Source of the DNA: Alteromonas aestuariivivens | Lineage (GTDB): Bacteria > Pseudomonadota > Gammaproteobacteria > Enterobacterales > Alteromonadaceae | Direction: 5' to 3' | Assembly: GCF_003367475.1 (NCBI RefSeq) | Contig: NZ_QRHA01000001.1 | Location: forward strand, 558,001 to 622,000 | Length of the DNA: 64,000 bases | Part shown: one piece after another, positions 7,954 to 18,332 of the stretch | Layout of the letters: the number at the start of each line of letters is the position of its first letter | How positions within the stretch are numbered: the first letter of the stretch is position 1 | The notes under the pieces: generated by a model | What the model was told of the DNA's origin: nothing | The model's database searches: none | Seen by the model: only the letters and a program-made list of their open reading frames with translations | Translations under genes and position numbers: made by a program

Positions 7954-9513
7954 GTGTCAGGGAAGTTAATCAAATCCGGGATCATTGTCAGTGTCATGAC
8001 ATTGGTCTCGCGGGTATTGGGGCTGGTTCGCGATGTGTTTGTGGCCCGCCTTATGGGGGATGGAGCCGCCGCTGACGTCTTTTTCTTCGCCAACAAAATT
8101 CCCAATTTTCTGCGCCGCCTGTTTGCCGAGGGGGCATTTGCGCAGGCTTTTATACCGGTACTAACGGAAGTGCATCACGAAGGCGACAAGCAGCATTTGC
8201 GGGAATTTGTTGCCAAAGTGTCCGGTACCCTGGGCGCGATTGTGTTTGTGGTTTCGCTGCTGGGCGTTTTGGCGTCACCGGTACTGGCAGCGTTATTTGG
8301 AACCGGCTGGTTTCTGGCCTGGCTGGACGACGACCCGGCCGGGCAGAAATTTGTCCTCGCCTCCGCCATGCTTAAAATCACGTTTCCGTATCTGGCATTT
8401 ATTTCATTGACCGGCCTTTCCGGTGCCATTCTCAATACCCTGAATAAATTTGCAGTGGCGTCATTTACGCCGGTGTTACTGAACGTTTGCATCATTACCT
8501 TTGCCGTATTTGTCTCACCCCACCTGGAACAACCCGCTTATGGCCTGGCCTGGGGAGTATTTGTGGGCGGCATTGTCCAGTTGGGTTTTCAGTTGCCGTT
8601 TCTGTATCGCGCCGGTTTACTGGTCAAGCCCCGGTGGGGCTGGCGCGACCCGGGGGTTATAAAAGTGCGCACTCTTATGATACCGGCATTGTTTGGGGTG
8701 TCCGTGGGGCAGATAAATTTGCTGTTTGACACATTTATCGCCAGTTTTCTGATGACCGGTTCAATCAGCTGGCTCTATTATTCGGATCGTCTGTTGGAAT
8801 TTCCTTTGGGTCTGTTCGGGATTGCGATCGCCACCGTTATCCTGCCGACATTGTCACGCAATCATGTGGCCAAGGACCCCACAGCGTTTGCTGGTAACAT
8901 GGACTGGGCGGTACGCATGGTATGTTTTCTGGGGCTACCCGCTGCCGTCGGGCTGGCGGTGCTCGCCGAGCCAATCCTGACGGTGATTTTCCAGCGAGGG
9001 GCTTTTACTGCTGAAACCGCCAGAATGGCATCCTACTCACTGATTGCTTACTCGTTCGGATTGCTCAGTTTCATGTTGGTGAAGGTACTCGCTCCCGGGT
9101 TCTACTCCCGCCAGGACACCCGGACGCCGGTCAAATTCGGTATCTGGTGTATGGTTGCCAATATGGTTTTCAATCTGGTCCTGGCAATACCTTATGGCTA
9201 TATAGGTCTGGCGACGGCCACCAGTATGTCGGCAACGCTCAATGCAGGGCTGTTGTATTTTACCCTGCACAAACAGGGTGTATTCCGGGCCAGCAGGGAT
9301 ACAATTTTGTTTGTTGTACGCATTGTGGCAGCCTGTGCTGCAATGGCTGCAGTGATCCTGTGGGTGTATGGAACAGAGCCTTTTGAGTTACTGGATTTAA
9401 GCGGCAAAATATACCACTTGGTTTTGGTTATCGTAGCGGCTGTTGTCACTTTTTCCGGAGTGGTGATTTTACTGGGTACCCGCCCCAGACATTTCCGTAC
9501 GGTGGGAGGATAG
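7954..9513 (+). CDS. murJ: Lipid II flippase MurJ
   Basis: Polytopic MATE/MOP-fold protein that flips lipid II across the inner membrane for peptidoglycan synthesis. 519 residues from the GTG at 7954, chosen because AGAGG lies four to five bases upstream and SGKLIKSGIIVSVMTLVSRV is the normal MurJ beginning; the frame open from 7852 adds an unsupported 34 residues. Family features include RDVFVARLMGDGAAADVFFFA and NKIPNFLRRLFAEGAFAQAF. The rpsT/murJ-ribF-ileS-lspA order is conserved in Pseudomonas-like bacteria. Confidence 0.95.
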   Translation: MSGKLIKSGIIVSVMTLVSRVLGLVRDVFVARLMGDGAAADVFFFANKIPNFLRRLFAEGAFAQAFIPVLTEVHHEGDKQHLREFVAKVSGTLGAIVFVVSLLGVLASPVLAALFGTGWFLAWLDDDPAGQKFVLASAMLKITFPYLAFISLTGLSGAILNTLNKFAVASFTPVLLNVCIITFAVFVSPHLEQPAYGLAWGVFVGGIVQLGFQLPFLYRAGLLVKPRWGWRDPGVIKVRTLMIPALFGVSVGQINLLFDTFIASFLMTGSISWLYYSDRLLEFPLGLFGIAIATVILPTLSRNHVAKDPTAFAGNMDWAVRMVCFLGLPAAVGLAVLAEPILTVIFQRGAFTAETARMASYSLIAYSFGLLSFMLVKVLAPGFYSRQDTRTPVKFGIWCMVANMVFNLVLAIPYGYIGLATATSMSATLNAGLLYFTLHKQGVFRASRDTILFVVRIVAACAAMAAVILWVYGTEPFELLDLSGKIYHLVLVIVAAVVTFSGVVILLGTRPRHFRTVGG

Positions 9514-9663
9514 CAACCAAATTCAGGCTGCCTGGCCGAATATTGTGAAGGAATGATGCCGGCTGGTTGAGAAAGGCCCGGTCAACAATTGGTATTAGGC
9601 GGCGGGTCGTTTATAATCGCCAGCTTTGTGTTACTGGCAGCAGCAAAAAGGCAAGAGCATCAG

Positions 9664-10593
9664 GTGGAATTAATACGGGGTCTTCACAATCTCCGCGAGC
9701 AACATCGTGGTTGTGTGTTGACGATTGGCAAATTTGATGGCGTGCATTTGGGCCATCAGGCGGTACTGGCCAATGTTATCCGGCAGGCCAGGGCACTGGG
9801 CCTGCCTGCCACCGTTATGGTGTTTGAGCCTCAGCCTGAGGAAGTATTCACGCCTGAGCAGGCACCTGCGCGCATTAGTACCTTGCGGGACAAATATACG
9901 CTGTTGAAAGCCCAAGGCGTTGATCGATTACTTTGCGTTCAGTTTAACCGTGCATTTGCTGCCCAGTCTGCTTCCCGCTTTATTGAAGATTTGCTGGTCG
10001 CCCGTCTGGGCGTTAAGTTTCTGGTGGTGGGTGACGATTTTCATTTTGGTCGTGGACGGCAGGGGAACTTTGACATGCTGGAGCAGGCAGGCGCGAAATA
10101 CGGCTTTGACGTGGTCAGCACGCAGAGTTTTCGTATGCAGGATTGCCGCATCAGCTCTACCGAAATTCGCCAGGCACTGGCCCTTGGGGATTTTTCCAAA
10201 GCGCAAGGCATGCTGGGGCGGCCGTTCTCGATTTGCGGGCGGGTAATTCACGGCGATAAAAAAGGTCGCACCATTGGTTTTCCCACCGCTAATGTATTGT
10301 TAAAGCGGTGTCAGGCCCCAATTAAGGGGGTATTCGCTGTGAGAGCAGAAGTTCAGGGGCAGTGCTTTGATGGTGTTGCCAATGTCGGAGCGAGGCCGAC
10401 AGTAGACGGTGTTCGTACTCAGTTGGAAGTGCATTTGTTTGATTATGCAGGCAGTTTGTACAGCCAACTGATTGACGTACGGCCGGTTAAAAAATTACGT
10501 GAAGAGCAAAAGTTTGCCTCTTTTGAAGAATTGAAACATCAAATTGAGCTCGACGCCCATCAGGCGCGGCAGGTGTTTGAGATAGTGAAGTAA
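9664..10593 (+). CDS. ribF: Bifunctional riboflavin kinase / FAD synthetase
   Basis: Converts riboflavin to FMN and then FAD. 310 residues from GTG 9664, which gives the usual start (MELIRGLHNLR); an upstream extension to 9589 is open but unlikely. The N-terminal FAD synthetase domain shows TIGKFDGVHLGHQ and the C-terminal flavokinase domain shows KGRTIGFPTAN and GVANVGARPTV. The start lacks a strong ribosome site, so the exact first codon is less sure than the gene. It lies between murJ and ileS, all co-directional. Confidence 0.95.
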   Translation: MELIRGLHNLREQHRGCVLTIGKFDGVHLGHQAVLANVIRQARALGLPATVMVFEPQPEEVFTPEQAPARISTLRDKYTLLKAQGVDRLLCVQFNRAFAAQSASRFIEDLLVARLGVKFLVVGDDFHFGRGRQGNFDMLEQAGAKYGFDVVSTQSFRMQDCRISSTEIRQALALGDFSKAQGMLGRPFSICGRVIHGDKKGRTIGFPTANVLLKRCQAPIKGVFAVRAEVQGQCFDGVANVGARPTVDGVRTQLEVHLFDYAGSLYSQLIDVRPVKKLREEQKFASFEELKHQIELDAHQARQVFEIVK

Positions 10594-10651
10594 GTGCTGC
10601 ACCCATGCAGCCTCAGGTAATCCTGACAAAGTGGACGGATAGAACAATTTT

Positions 10652-13474
10652 ATGAGTGATTACAAAGCCACATTAAACCTCCCCGAAACGCCATTCCCCA
10701 TGCGCGGTAATCTGGCCCAGCGGGAGCCAAAAATGCTCGAAGACTGGCAGAATAAAGGGTTGTATAAGGCCATTCGCCAGGCCAGGCAGGGCAGCAAGCC
10801 GTTTATTCTGCACGACGGTCCTCCTTACGCCAATGGCAATATTCACATTGGTCATGCGGTGAACAAGATCCTCAAAGACATTATCGTAAAGTCCAAAACC
10901 CTGTCAGGCTTCGACGCCCCGTACGTACCGGGCTGGGACTGCCATGGCTTACCCATAGAACTGATGGTTGAAAAGAAAGTTGGCAAACCCGGGAAAAAGG
11001 TAACTGCGGCCGAGTTTCGCCAGAAATGTCGTGAATACGCTCAAAAGCAAATTGATGGCCAGATGGCCGACTTTAAGCGCCTAGGGGTGCTGGGTGAATG
11101 GGATAACCCCTATAAGACCATGGATTTCCGCTCTGAAGCGGACATCATTCGTGCGTTAGGGAAAATTGTCGAATCCGGGCATCTGGAAAAAGGCTTTAAG
11201 CCCGTGCACTGGTGTACCGAGTGCGGTTCGGCGCTGGCTGAAGCCGAAGTAGAATATAAAGACAAAACTTCACCAGCGATAGATGTGAAATTCCCGGTTG
11301 CCGATGTGGAAGCCATTGCCCAGGCGTTTGGTGTGGATCCACAGCATCTGGCCGAACACAGGACCTCAGTGGTTATCTGGACCACCACACCCTGGACGCT
11401 CCCGGCGAATCGGGCCATCAGCCTGCATCCTGAGCTCACTTATGCGCTGGTGGAACTGGAAGACAGCGGAGACTGGATTATTGTTGCCCAGGATCTGCTG
11501 GAAAGCTGTATGAAGCGATATGGCACTAACAATTTTAATGAGGTAGCCAGTTGTCTGGGGCAGTCTTTGGATACCCTTGAAGTAAATCATCCGTTTCTGG
11601 ATATACAGGTTCCCTTGATTCTGGGCGAGCATGTTACCACCGAGTCAGGTACTGGCTGCGTGCATACGGCACCCGCGCACGGTGTTGACGACTTCAACGT
11701 AGGTAAGCGTTACAACATCGAAGTGTATAACCCGGTAGCCAATAATGGCGTATATCTGGATAACACGCCGCTGTTCGCCGGTCAGTTTGTGTTCAAGGCC
11801 AATGATGCCATTATTGAAACCCTGGCTGAGCGTGGCAACCTGCTGCTGAATGTCGCTTATGAGCATAGCTATCCGCACTGCTGGCGGCACAAAACCCCGA
11901 TAATTTTCCGTGCTACGCCACAGTGGTTTGTAAGCATGGACAAAAAAGGTTTGCGAGAGTCGTCACTGGAACAAATCAAGCAGACCAAATGGATCCCTGA
12001 CTGGGGCCAGAACCGTATCGAAAAAATGGTTGAAGGTCGTCCGGATTGGTGTATTTCCCGCCAGCGTACCTGGGGTGTGCCAATTCCATTGTACGTCCAC
12101 AAGGAAACGGGTGAATTGCATCCTGATTCCGCCCAACTGATAGAGCAGGTGGCACTGGAAGTCGAGAAAGCCGGAATTCAGGCCTGGTGGGATCTGGATG
12201 ATTCAGCATTGCTGGATACCGATGTGGACCAGTACGAAAAAGTTTTGGATACGCTGGATGTGTGGTTTGATTCCGGTGTAACCCATTATTTTGTGGTGGA
12301 CCGCAGAGAAGACCTGCCTGCCAGTGCCGACCTGTATCTGGAAGGTTCTGATCAGCATCGCGGCTGGTTTATGTCGTCACTGATGACATCTACTGCCATG
12401 CACGGACATGCGCCTTACAAAGAAGTACTGACTCACGGTTTTACCGTGGATGCCCACGGTAAGAAAATGTCCAAATCGGTGGGCAACGTGGTTGCGCCTC
12501 AGGAAGTTACCAACAAACTGGGCGCTGATATTCTGCGCCTGTGGGTGGCTTCTACCGACTATCGTGGTGAAATTGCGGTTTCGGATGAAATATTGAAACG
12601 TGCCGCTGATGCCTATCGCCGACTGCGCAACACGGCGCGCTTCCTGTTGGCCAACCTGAATGGGTTTGACCCAGCTTCAGACGTGGTCGCACAGGACGAT
12701 ATGGTGGCGCTGGACCGCTGGATTGTCGCTCGTGCCAACACTTTGCAACAGGAACTGGTGGAAGCGTTTGAGCGTTATGACCTGTTGGTGGTGACGCAAA
12801 AGCTGACCCACTTCTGTTCCATTGAGCTGGGCAGTTTCTACCTTGATATTATCAAGGATCGCCAGTACACCGCCAAACAGGACAGTGTTGCGCGGCGCTC
12901 ATGCCAGACTGCGCTTTATCATATTATAGAGGCTCTGGTACGCTGGATGGCGCCTATCACCAGTTTCACTGCCCAGGAAATCTGGCAGGAAATGCCAGGC
13001 GAACGCAGTGAGTTCGTGTTTACTGAAAGCTGGTACGACGGTTTTAGCGCTTTTGTTTCAGACAGCCAGTTTGATGATGGCTACTGGGAACAAATCCTGG
13101 CGGTTAAAGACGCGGCTAACCAGGCGATGGAGCAGGCCCGAAAGGACGGGCAGCTCGGAGGCTCACTGGAAGCGCAGATTAACCTCTATGCCGAGGGTGA
13201 ACTTTATGATGCTCTGAGCCGTCTGCAGGATGAGTTGCGTTTTGTGTTGATTACCTCTGCGGCGGTGGTCGGAAAGGCCGCCGATAAACCCGCTTCGGCA
13301 CAGGCTACCGAAGTTGAAGGGCTGTGGCTGGAAGTGTCCAAGAGTGAAGGTGCCAAGTGTGTGCGTTGCTGGCATCATCGTGAAGATGTGGGTTCACAGA
13401 CCGAACACCCTGAACTGTGTCAGCGCTGTGTTACCAACGTAGACGGAAGCGGAGAAGTTCGCCATTATGCTTAA
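10652..13474 (+). CDS. ileS: Isoleucine-tRNA ligase
   Basis: Class I aminoacyl-tRNA synthetase, 940 residues. HIGH motif at 65-68 inside [18 protein letters not shown] at about 605-609, an inserted editing (CP1) domain between them with [11 protein letters not shown] and [12 protein letters not shown], and a C-terminal zinc-binding region with CVRC (about 902-905) and CQRC (about 922-925). Length and zinc ribbon match the bacterial short-type IleRS. Its stop lies within lspA (8-base overlap), implying translational coupling. Confidence 0.98.
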   Translation: MSDYKATLNLPETPFPMRGNLAQREPKMLEDWQNKGLYKAIRQARQGSKPFILHDGPPYANGNIHIGHAVNKILKDIIVKSKTLSGFDAPYVPGWDCHGLPIELMVEKKVGKPGKKVTAAEFRQKCREYAQKQIDGQMADFKRLGVLGEWDNPYKTMDFRSEADIIRALGKIVESGHLEKGFKPVHWCTECGSALAEAEVEYKDKTSPAIDVKFPVADVEAIAQAFGVDPQHLAEHRTSVVIWTTTPWTLPANRAISLHPELTYALVELEDSGDWIIVAQDLLESCMKRYGTNNFNEVASCLGQSLDTLEVNHPFLDIQVPLILGEHVTTESGTGCVHTAPAHGVDDFNVGKRYNIEVYNPVANNGVYLDNTPLFAGQFVFKANDAIIETLAERGNLLLNVAYEHSYPHCWRHKTPIIFRATPQWFVSMDKKGLRESSLEQIKQTKWIPDWGQNRIEKMVEGRPDWCISRQRTWGVPIPLYVHKETGELHPDSAQLIEQVALEVEKAGIQAWWDLDDSALLDTDVDQYEKVLDTLDVWFDSGVTHYFVVDRREDLPASADLYLEGSDQHRGWFMSSLMTSTAMHGHAPYKEVLTHGFTVDAHGKKMSKSVGNVVAPQEVTNKLGADILRLWVASTDYRGEIAVSDEILKRAADAYRRLRNTARFLLANLNGFDPASDVVAQDDMVALDRWIVARANTLQQELVEAFERYDLLVVTQKLTHFCSIELGSFYLDIIKDRQYTAKQDSVARRSCQTALYHIIEALVRWMAPITSFTAQEIWQEMPGERSEFVFTESWYDGFSAFVSDSQFDDGYWEQILAVKDAANQAMEQARKDGQLGGSLEAQINLYAEGELYDALSRLQDELRFVLITSAAVVGKAADKPASAQATEVEGLWLEVSKSEGAKCVRCWHHREDVGSQTEHPELCQRCVTNVDGSGEVRHYA

Positions 13475-13991
13475 GTTGTTGTCGCAGACCGGCCTGCGTT
13501 TTTTGTGGCTGGCGTTAGTGGTCTTCATTCTTGATCAATGGTCCAAGTATGCGGTGGTGGATGCCATGCACCTGTACCAGTCCATTCAGGTGATGCCACT
13601 TTTCAATCTGACCTATGTACATAATTACGGTGCCGCTTTCAGTTTTCTGCATGACGCGGATGGCTGGCAGCGTTGGTTTTTCAGCATAATTGCGTTTGCT
13701 ATTAGTGGGCTGATTTTATGGTGGCTCAAGGGGACAAACCGCGAGCAAACCTTATTACCGGTGGCGTTTAACTTTATTCTTGGTGGTGCCCTGGGTAATG
13801 TTTACGACCGCCTGGTTCATGGGTATGTCATCGATTTTCTGGATTTTTACGTTGGTAACTGGCACTGGCCGGCTTTCAACCTGGCAGACAGCGCCATTTT
13901 CATCGGTGCCGCCCTGCTGCTTGTGGATCTGTTCAGGAATAACGAGCCTTCCGAGTCCAGCCCGTCTCAGGCGTCTTCGGACAAGCTGTAA
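13467..13991 (+). CDS. lspA: Lipoprotein signal peptidase (signal peptidase II)
   Basis: Inner-membrane aspartyl protease that cleaves prolipoprotein signal peptides. The 174-residue protein has four membrane helices and all conserved boxes: [18 protein letters not shown] with catalytic Asp 114, and FNLADSAIF with catalytic Asp 141. It overlaps the end of ileS and is followed 17 bases later by fkpB, the usual ileS-lspA-fkpB-ispH operon. Confidence 0.97.
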   Translation: MLKLLSQTGLRFLWLALVVFILDQWSKYAVVDAMHLYQSIQVMPLFNLTYVHNYGAAFSFLHDADGWQRWFFSIIAFAISGLILWWLKGTNREQTLLPVAFNFILGGALGNVYDRLVHGYVIDFLDFYVGNWHWPAFNLADSAIFIGAALLLVDLFRNNEPSESSPSQASSDKL

Positions 13992-14008
13992 CAAAGAGGA
14001 GTACGGGA

Positions 14009-14482
14009 ATGACTGAGTCTGAAAATGTGATAGGGTCAAACAGCGAAGTGCTTTTGCATTTTGACCTCAAGCTGGAAGATGGCTCCGCTGCCGACAGCAC
14101 AAGAGTGAACAACAAGCCTGCCAAGCTGGTGATGGGGGACGGCAGCCTGACGCCGAATTTTGAAGCCTGTTTGCTTGGCCTGAAAAAGGGCCAGAAAAAG
14201 GCATTTACGCTGAATGCGGATGACGCATTCGGCATGCCGAACCCGGACAATATTCATCACATGGATCGCAGCCGTTTTGGATCTGAGCTCGGTATCGAAG
14301 AAGGTATGATTCTGGCGTTTTCGCAGCCGGACGGCTCGGAAGTGCCGGGGATTATCCGCAGTATTGCCGGCGATTCTGTAACCGTCGATTTTAATCATCC
14401 ACTTGCCGGGCAGACGGTGATTTTCGATGTTGAAATCCTGGATGTCAGTTCCACGGGTCCATCCAACCAACCAGTGGCCTAG
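14009..14482 (+). CDS. fkpB: FKBP-type peptidyl-prolyl isomerase FkpB (SlpA)
   Basis: 157-residue SlyD-like FKBP with an inserted flap domain, lacking SlyD's histidine tail. The start has [18 protein letters not shown], and the core includes [20 protein letters not shown] and [18 protein letters not shown], typical of SlpA. AGAGGAG lies upstream of ATG 14009. Its place between lspA and ispH is conserved and separates it from the second FKBP (slyD, 25.1 kb). Confidence 0.95.
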   Translation: MTESENVIGSNSEVLLHFDLKLEDGSAADSTRVNNKPAKLVMGDGSLTPNFEACLLGLKKGQKKAFTLNADDAFGMPNPDNIHHMDRSRFGSELGIEEGMILAFSQPDGSEVPGIIRSIAGDSVTVDFNHPLAGQTVIFDVEILDVSSTGPSNQPVA

Positions 14483-14516
14483 CCCGGTTGATTACAGGCG
14501 AGTAAGGAGCATATCG

Positions 14517-15461
14517 ATGCAAATACATTTGGCCAACCCCCGTGGTTTTTGTGCTGGTGTAGATCGGGCTATAACCATTGTTGAGCGGGCGCTAGAGATG
14601 TTCAAGCCGCCGATTTATGTGCGTCACGAGGTGGTTCACAACCGTTTTGTAGTCGACGGGCTGAAACAGCGCGGCGCCAAATTTGTGGATGAACTTCATG
14701 AAGTGCCGGATGACAGCATTGTGATCTTTTCTGCTCATGGTGTTTCCCAGGCGGTGCGAAATGAAGCCAGCAGTCGTGGGCTGAAAGTGTTTGATGCAAC
14801 CTGCCCTCTGGTAACCAAAGTGCATATGGAAGTTACCCGTGCCAGCAAAACCGGCACGGAATGTATTCTTATAGGCCACGCTGGACACCCTGAGGTGGAA
14901 GGCACCATGGGCCAGTACGATAACCCTCAAGGGGGCATCTATCTGGTTGAGTCTATTGAAGACGTAGCACGTCTTGAAGTAAAGGACCCGGCCAAACTGT
15001 ATTATTGCAGCCAGACAACCTTGTCGGTGGACGATACTGCCGATGTGATTGATGCCCTGCGCGAACGTTTTCCGGATATTCATGGTCCGCGTAAAGATGA
15101 CATCTGCTACGCGACCCAGAATCGCCAGGATGCTGTGCGGGAACTGGCTTCCGATTGCCAGGTGTTGCTGGTGGTAGGAGCACAGAATAGTTCCAACTCC
15201 AATCGCCTGCGTGAACTGGCTGAAAAGGTTGGGGCGCAGGCACACCTGATTGCTGACGCCAACTGTATTCAGAAAGCATGGCTGGACGGTGTTGAACACA
15301 TAGGCGTAACTGCCGGTGCATCAGCACCGGAAGTGCTGGTGCAGGGAGTTGTCGAACGGTTGATGGAATGGGGTGCGGTAAAAGCCAGCGAGCGCCCTGG
15401 GCGGGAAGAAAATGTTGAGTTTGCCGTGCCCAAGGAATTGCGAATTCGGCAGGTTAGCTAA
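14517..15461 (+). CDS. ispH: 4-hydroxy-3-methylbut-2-enyl diphosphate reductase
   Basis: Last enzyme of the MEP isoprenoid pathway; a [4Fe-4S] enzyme producing IPP and DMAPP. 314 residues starting [19 protein letters not shown], with the cluster cysteines in GFCAGV, DATCPLV and DANCIQ, plus [16 protein letters not shown] 14517 has AAGGAG seven bases upstream; a frame open from 14427 overlaps fkpB and is not needed. A terminator separates it from pilE on the opposite strand. Confidence 0.97.
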   Translation: MQIHLANPRGFCAGVDRAITIVERALEMFKPPIYVRHEVVHNRFVVDGLKQRGAKFVDELHEVPDDSIVIFSAHGVSQAVRNEASSRGLKVFDATCPLVTKVHMEVTRASKTGTECILIGHAGHPEVEGTMGQYDNPQGGIYLVESIEDVARLEVKDPAKLYYCSQTTLSVDDTADVIDALRERFPDIHGPRKDDICYATQNRQDAVRELASDCQVLLVVGAQNSSNSNRLRELAEKVGAQAHLIADANCIQKAWLDGVEHIGVTAGASAPEVLVQGVVERLMEWGAVKASERPGREENVEFAVPKELRIRQVS

Positions 15462-15473
15462 CCGGTATGGAAC

Positions 15474-15507
15474 AAAAATGGCGCTGAATTCGGCGCCATT
15501 TTTTTGC
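15474..15507. terminator. Terminator between convergent ispH and pilE
   Basis: Stem AAATGGCGC (15476-15484) / GCGCCATTT (15493-15501) with an 8-base loop. There is a T-run on the plus-strand exit and an A-run on the other side, so it can serve both converging genes. Confidence 0.88.
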
Positions 15508-15508
15508 C

Positions 15509-15898
15509 CTAGCGCCAGCACTGCGCCGGAGTGCGGTTCATCGACTGATCAAGGGTCAGCGTGGTACAGCCGGTATCGTCAGTCTGACTGCCCTTGGCTG
15601 TGGCGGTTAGCGTGTAGGTAGTAGCAGTAACGTCACCCGCTGTGAAGGTGTAATAATCGGAAGCTGGCAGTGCCAAATTGGCAGTTGCTGCATAACTGTT
15701 GTTTTCCAGCCGATATGCTTCCTGTTGCATTTTTAACTGCATCAATGCGCTTTGGCCGTCATTTCGTCGCGACTCCCGCATCTGACTCTGATAAGAAGGC
15801 ATGGCGATCGCGGCAAGAATGCCCACAATCAACACCCCAATCATAAGTTCCACTAAAGTAAAACCTTTTTCCTTTGTTGCCAGGTGTGAATGCTTCAT
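15509..15898 (-). CDS. pilE: Type IV minor pilin PilE (set A)
   Basis: 129-residue prepilin with leader ending KEKG before FTLVELMIGVLIVGILAAIA, so PilD cleaves after Gly and Glu5 is present. The globular part ends with the disulfide-forming pair in GCTTLTLDQSMNRTPAQCW. Minor pilins of this type prime type IV pilus assembly in the inner membrane. The gene faces ispH as in P. aeruginosa, and is divergent from fimT-pilW-pilX-pilV of the same set. Its C-terminus is clearly paralogous to the pilE at 23.2 kb. Confidence 0.9.
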   Translation of the reverse strand: MKHSHLATKEKGFTLVELMIGVLIVGILAAIAMPSYQSQMRESRRNDGQSALMQLKMQQEAYRLENNSYAATANLALPASDYYTFTAGDVTATTYTLTATAKGSQTDDTGCTTLTLDQSMNRTPAQCWR

Positions 15899-16048
15899 AC
15901 GTTATGATCACTTCCAATACGTCGGTTAAAAAAATAATCGCTTACTATAACTTCGTAAGTGTTACGTGTTTCACTTTCGAAGACCTGATTCATGATAGGT
16001 GAAATTGGGAAGTGGTAAGGTTTTATGATTTATTCGAAGGTATAGGTA
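15899..16048. promoter_or_regulatory. Divergent intergenic region of minor pilin set A
   Basis: AT-rich region separating pilE (minus) from fimT (plus); it must hold both promoters. An inverted repeat CTTAC-N9-GTAAG is visible near 15941-15959. No clear sigma-70 or sigma-54 promoter could be fixed by eye. GAAGGTATAGGT before ATG 16049 supplies the fimT ribosome site. Confidence 0.35.
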
Positions 16049-16576
16049 ATGATGCATTGCCATAGGCAGCAAGGTTTCACATTGCTGGAGTTGATGATAA
16101 CCATTGCCATAATTGCAATTGTGGTTCGCATTGGTGCTCCCTCCATAATTACAGCACAGAAAAATCTGGTCCTTAAAGGTGCGGCCGAATCCAGCTACTA
16201 CACCCTTCAACAGGCCCGCAGCCATGCAGTACGACAATCCAATGACATAGTGGTGGATTTTTCCGGTGGCACCAACTGGTGCATTGGCATTACTGACCAG
16301 GGTGACTGCGATTGCGGCACCGCGAATTCCTGTACCGTAGACGGCGTTGAAGAAGTCATACGGGGCGATGACTATACCAGCATTACCATGCAAAACCTCA
16401 ATTTTGGTGCCAATAACCAGGCCACCTTTGATGGTGTTCGGGGCCTGTCTCTGGGCAGCGCTGGTAGTATCGAACTGTCAGACGGTGATCGCGAAATCCG
16501 GGTTCAGCTGAATAATGTCGGGCGTGCAAACGTGTGCGTGGTGGCGGGCAATGTGGGGACCTATCAGGCATGTTAA
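16049..16576 (+). CDS. fimT: Type IV minor pilin, FimT/FimU (GspH-like), set A
   Basis: 175-residue prepilin; leader ends HRQQG before FTLLELMITIAIIAIVV, Glu5 present. The globular domain is GspH/FimT-like, with a cysteine-rich insert WCIGITDQGDCDCGTANSC and a C-terminal NNVGRANVCVV strand. The paralogue at 22.6-23.1 kb shares the cysteine pattern, so both come from one ancestor. First gene of the T-W-X-V run; its stop overlaps pilW. Confidence 0.9.
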   Translation: MMHCHRQQGFTLLELMITIAIIAIVVRIGAPSIITAQKNLVLKGAAESSYYTLQQARSHAVRQSNDIVVDFSGGTNWCIGITDQGDCDCGTANSCTVDGVEEVIRGDDYTSITMQNLNFGANNQATFDGVRGLSLGSAGSIELSDGDREIRVQLNNVGRANVCVVAGNVGTYQAC

Positions 16577-17199
16577 AAATGGCGAAACAAACCGGTGTGA
16601 CACTGATGGAATTGCTGATATCACTGGCACTTGGGGCCAGTGCGTTGGTTGCGGTTGCCTCACTCATCGGCTATGGCATCGGCACTAACGCCAATCTGAT
16701 TGCCAGTGCCCGGCTGAATGAGGAAGTCTCTTCTGTGTTGTCGCTGATGCAGCGTGATATAAGACGGGCTGGGTATTCCGGCGCGACTGTTGCGACTGTT
16801 GCCGATCCCGCAGGCAGCCCATCCGCATTTTCAGATTCCCTTCAGGTGAGCGAATTCACAGGAGAAGCGGCGGACAGTTGCGTTTTGTTCTCCTATGACG
16901 CTGATGGTGATGGCGTGCTGGATGGCGGTGTCAATGGCGACAGTTTTGGATATCGGCTGAATAACCAGCAGATTGAAATGCGTCAGAATGGCAGTGATTG
17001 CGAGGCAACCGACTGGTTAGATCTCACCGACTCTGGGGTTATCAATGTAACAGGGTTGAATTTTGCGCTCACTGAAACTGTTGAGAGCAATGTAACCACC
17101 ACCACAATGACCATTACGCTGCAGGCTGAGCTGGTGGCCAAAGACCAAATTTCCCGTCAATACACCCATTCTTTTCTGGTAAGGAATTTCGATGGTTAA
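16570..17199 (+). CDS. pilW: Type IV pilus minor pilin PilW, set A
   Basis: 209 residues from ATG 16570, inside the end of fimT (ATG 16579 is also possible). Leader MLKMAKQTG precedes VTLMELLISLALGASALVA with Glu5. Residues 110-118 read DADGDGVLD, a DxDxDGxxD loop of the kind that binds calcium in EF-hand or dockerin folds, within SCVLFSYDADGDG. It overlaps pilX by 8 bases. PilW belongs to the priming complex at the pilus tip. Confidence 0.88.
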   Translation: MLKMAKQTGVTLMELLISLALGASALVAVASLIGYGIGTNANLIASARLNEEVSSVLSLMQRDIRRAGYSGATVATVADPAGSPSAFSDSLQVSEFTGEAADSCVLFSYDADGDGVLDGGVNGDSFGYRLNNQQIEMRQNGSDCEATDWLDLTDSGVINVTGLNFALTETVESNVTTTTMTITLQAELVAKDQISRQYTHSFLVRNFDG

Positions 17200-18322
17200 T
17201 GGCTCCCTAATGATTCGCCCTTCATCTCAACGGGGCATGGTGGTACTGACTACCGTTGTACTGCTGTTGGTGCTGGCGCTACTGGTTACCCTCTATGCCG
17301 GCAGAGTTAAGAGTTTTGAGCACAAGATTTTGCTCAATACCCAAAGCCACCAGTTGGCGTTTTCCGTTGCGGAGGCAGGCCTTGCCCGTGCACTTGGCTG
17401 GCTGGGCGAAGACCCCGACTGGGATGGCAGTGCCATCACCGATGTGCTGCCAGAGCAGGGAAGTTTCACTGTCACCGGTAACCGGCAGTCCGTGACCAGG
17501 GAGTCCACCACCATGACACTGATCACGCTAACATCGGTCGCAGACTCTCCGGATGGCATTTCCACGGTCACGCTGAGCGAACAGGCGCTGCAATATTCAT
17601 TGCTGGCTAACCCGCCGGATGTTCCCCTTATCGTAGCGGGCGGTCTGGATGTAGGCGGTAATTTTGAGGTTGTTGCCAATCCCAATGGAGGCGGAGAAGG
17701 GGTGCCTTTGTCTATCTGGACCGATTTGGATGTGGATATGCAAAACGGTAGCGGCACTACCTGCGGGCTGCAGGAGTTCAGCGACGGTAACTGCAGCGGT
17801 TCGCCTTACTCTGAAAAAGGATTTCAGGATTTGGACATCCTGGATAACGACACCAATTTCCCGCCGGATCTCATGGAATATCTGTTTAATTACCCCACTG
17901 AGGATTGGGCAAGTTTGCGTGCTGATGCCAATCTGCACTTGTCTGACTGTTCCAGCCTGGGCGCAACCTCCAGGGGCATGATATGGGTAGACGGCGATTG
18001 TACACTGAATTCAAACGTGGTTGTCGGTGCAGTGGATAGCCCGGTAATTCTAGTTGTAACCGATGGTGATCTGACCATGAACGGGGGAGCGGAAATTAAT
18101 GGAATGGTGTTTTCCTTTCGTAAACCCACAACCACTGCAGATTTCGAAATGAATATGATAGGTGGAGCAAAAGTAAATGGTGTGGTGGTTTCAAACCACC
18201 CTGTAGGGCACGCCAACGGTACTTATAACGCCGTTTATGACGCTGAAATAGTGGCTGAATTAATCGAAAACGAAGACTTTTTGCGCGTGGCCAGGGTGCC
18301 TGGCAGCTGGAAGGATTTTTAA
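17192..18322 (+). CDS. pilX: Type IV pilus minor pilin PilX (GspK-like), set A
   Basis: 376 residues. The leader SSQRG is followed by MVVLTTVVLLLVLALLVTLYA, a prepilin-like helix without Glu5, as in PilX/GspK proteins. AAGGAA lies before ATG 17192. The large globular part contains polar beta-rich sequence and ends RVPGSWKDF; the set B paralogue ends LPGSWRDFL and shares the IWV-DGDC / IWV-TGNC segment. It is longer than the roughly 200-residue PilX of Pseudomonas, so these are an extended variety. Confidence 0.85.
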   Translation: MVNGSLMIRPSSQRGMVVLTTVVLLLVLALLVTLYAGRVKSFEHKILLNTQSHQLAFSVAEAGLARALGWLGEDPDWDGSAITDVLPEQGSFTVTGNRQSVTRESTTMTLITLTSVADSPDGISTVTLSEQALQYSLLANPPDVPLIVAGGLDVGGNFEVVANPNGGGEGVPLSIWTDLDVDMQNGSGTTCGLQEFSDGNCSGSPYSEKGFQDLDILDNDTNFPPDLMEYLFNYPTEDWASLRADANLHLSDCSSLGATSRGMIWVDGDCTLNSNVVVGAVDSPVILVVTDGDLTMNGGAEINGMVFSFRKPTTTADFEMNMIGGAKVNGVVVSNHPVGHANGTYNAVYDAEIVAELIENEDFLRVARVPGSWKDF

Positions 18323-18332
18323 GAGGTATCAC

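Noticed and set aside
14592..15299. 235-residue antisense frame in ispH
   Set aside because: IspH is full length with its cluster cysteines; the reverse frame has no family features.
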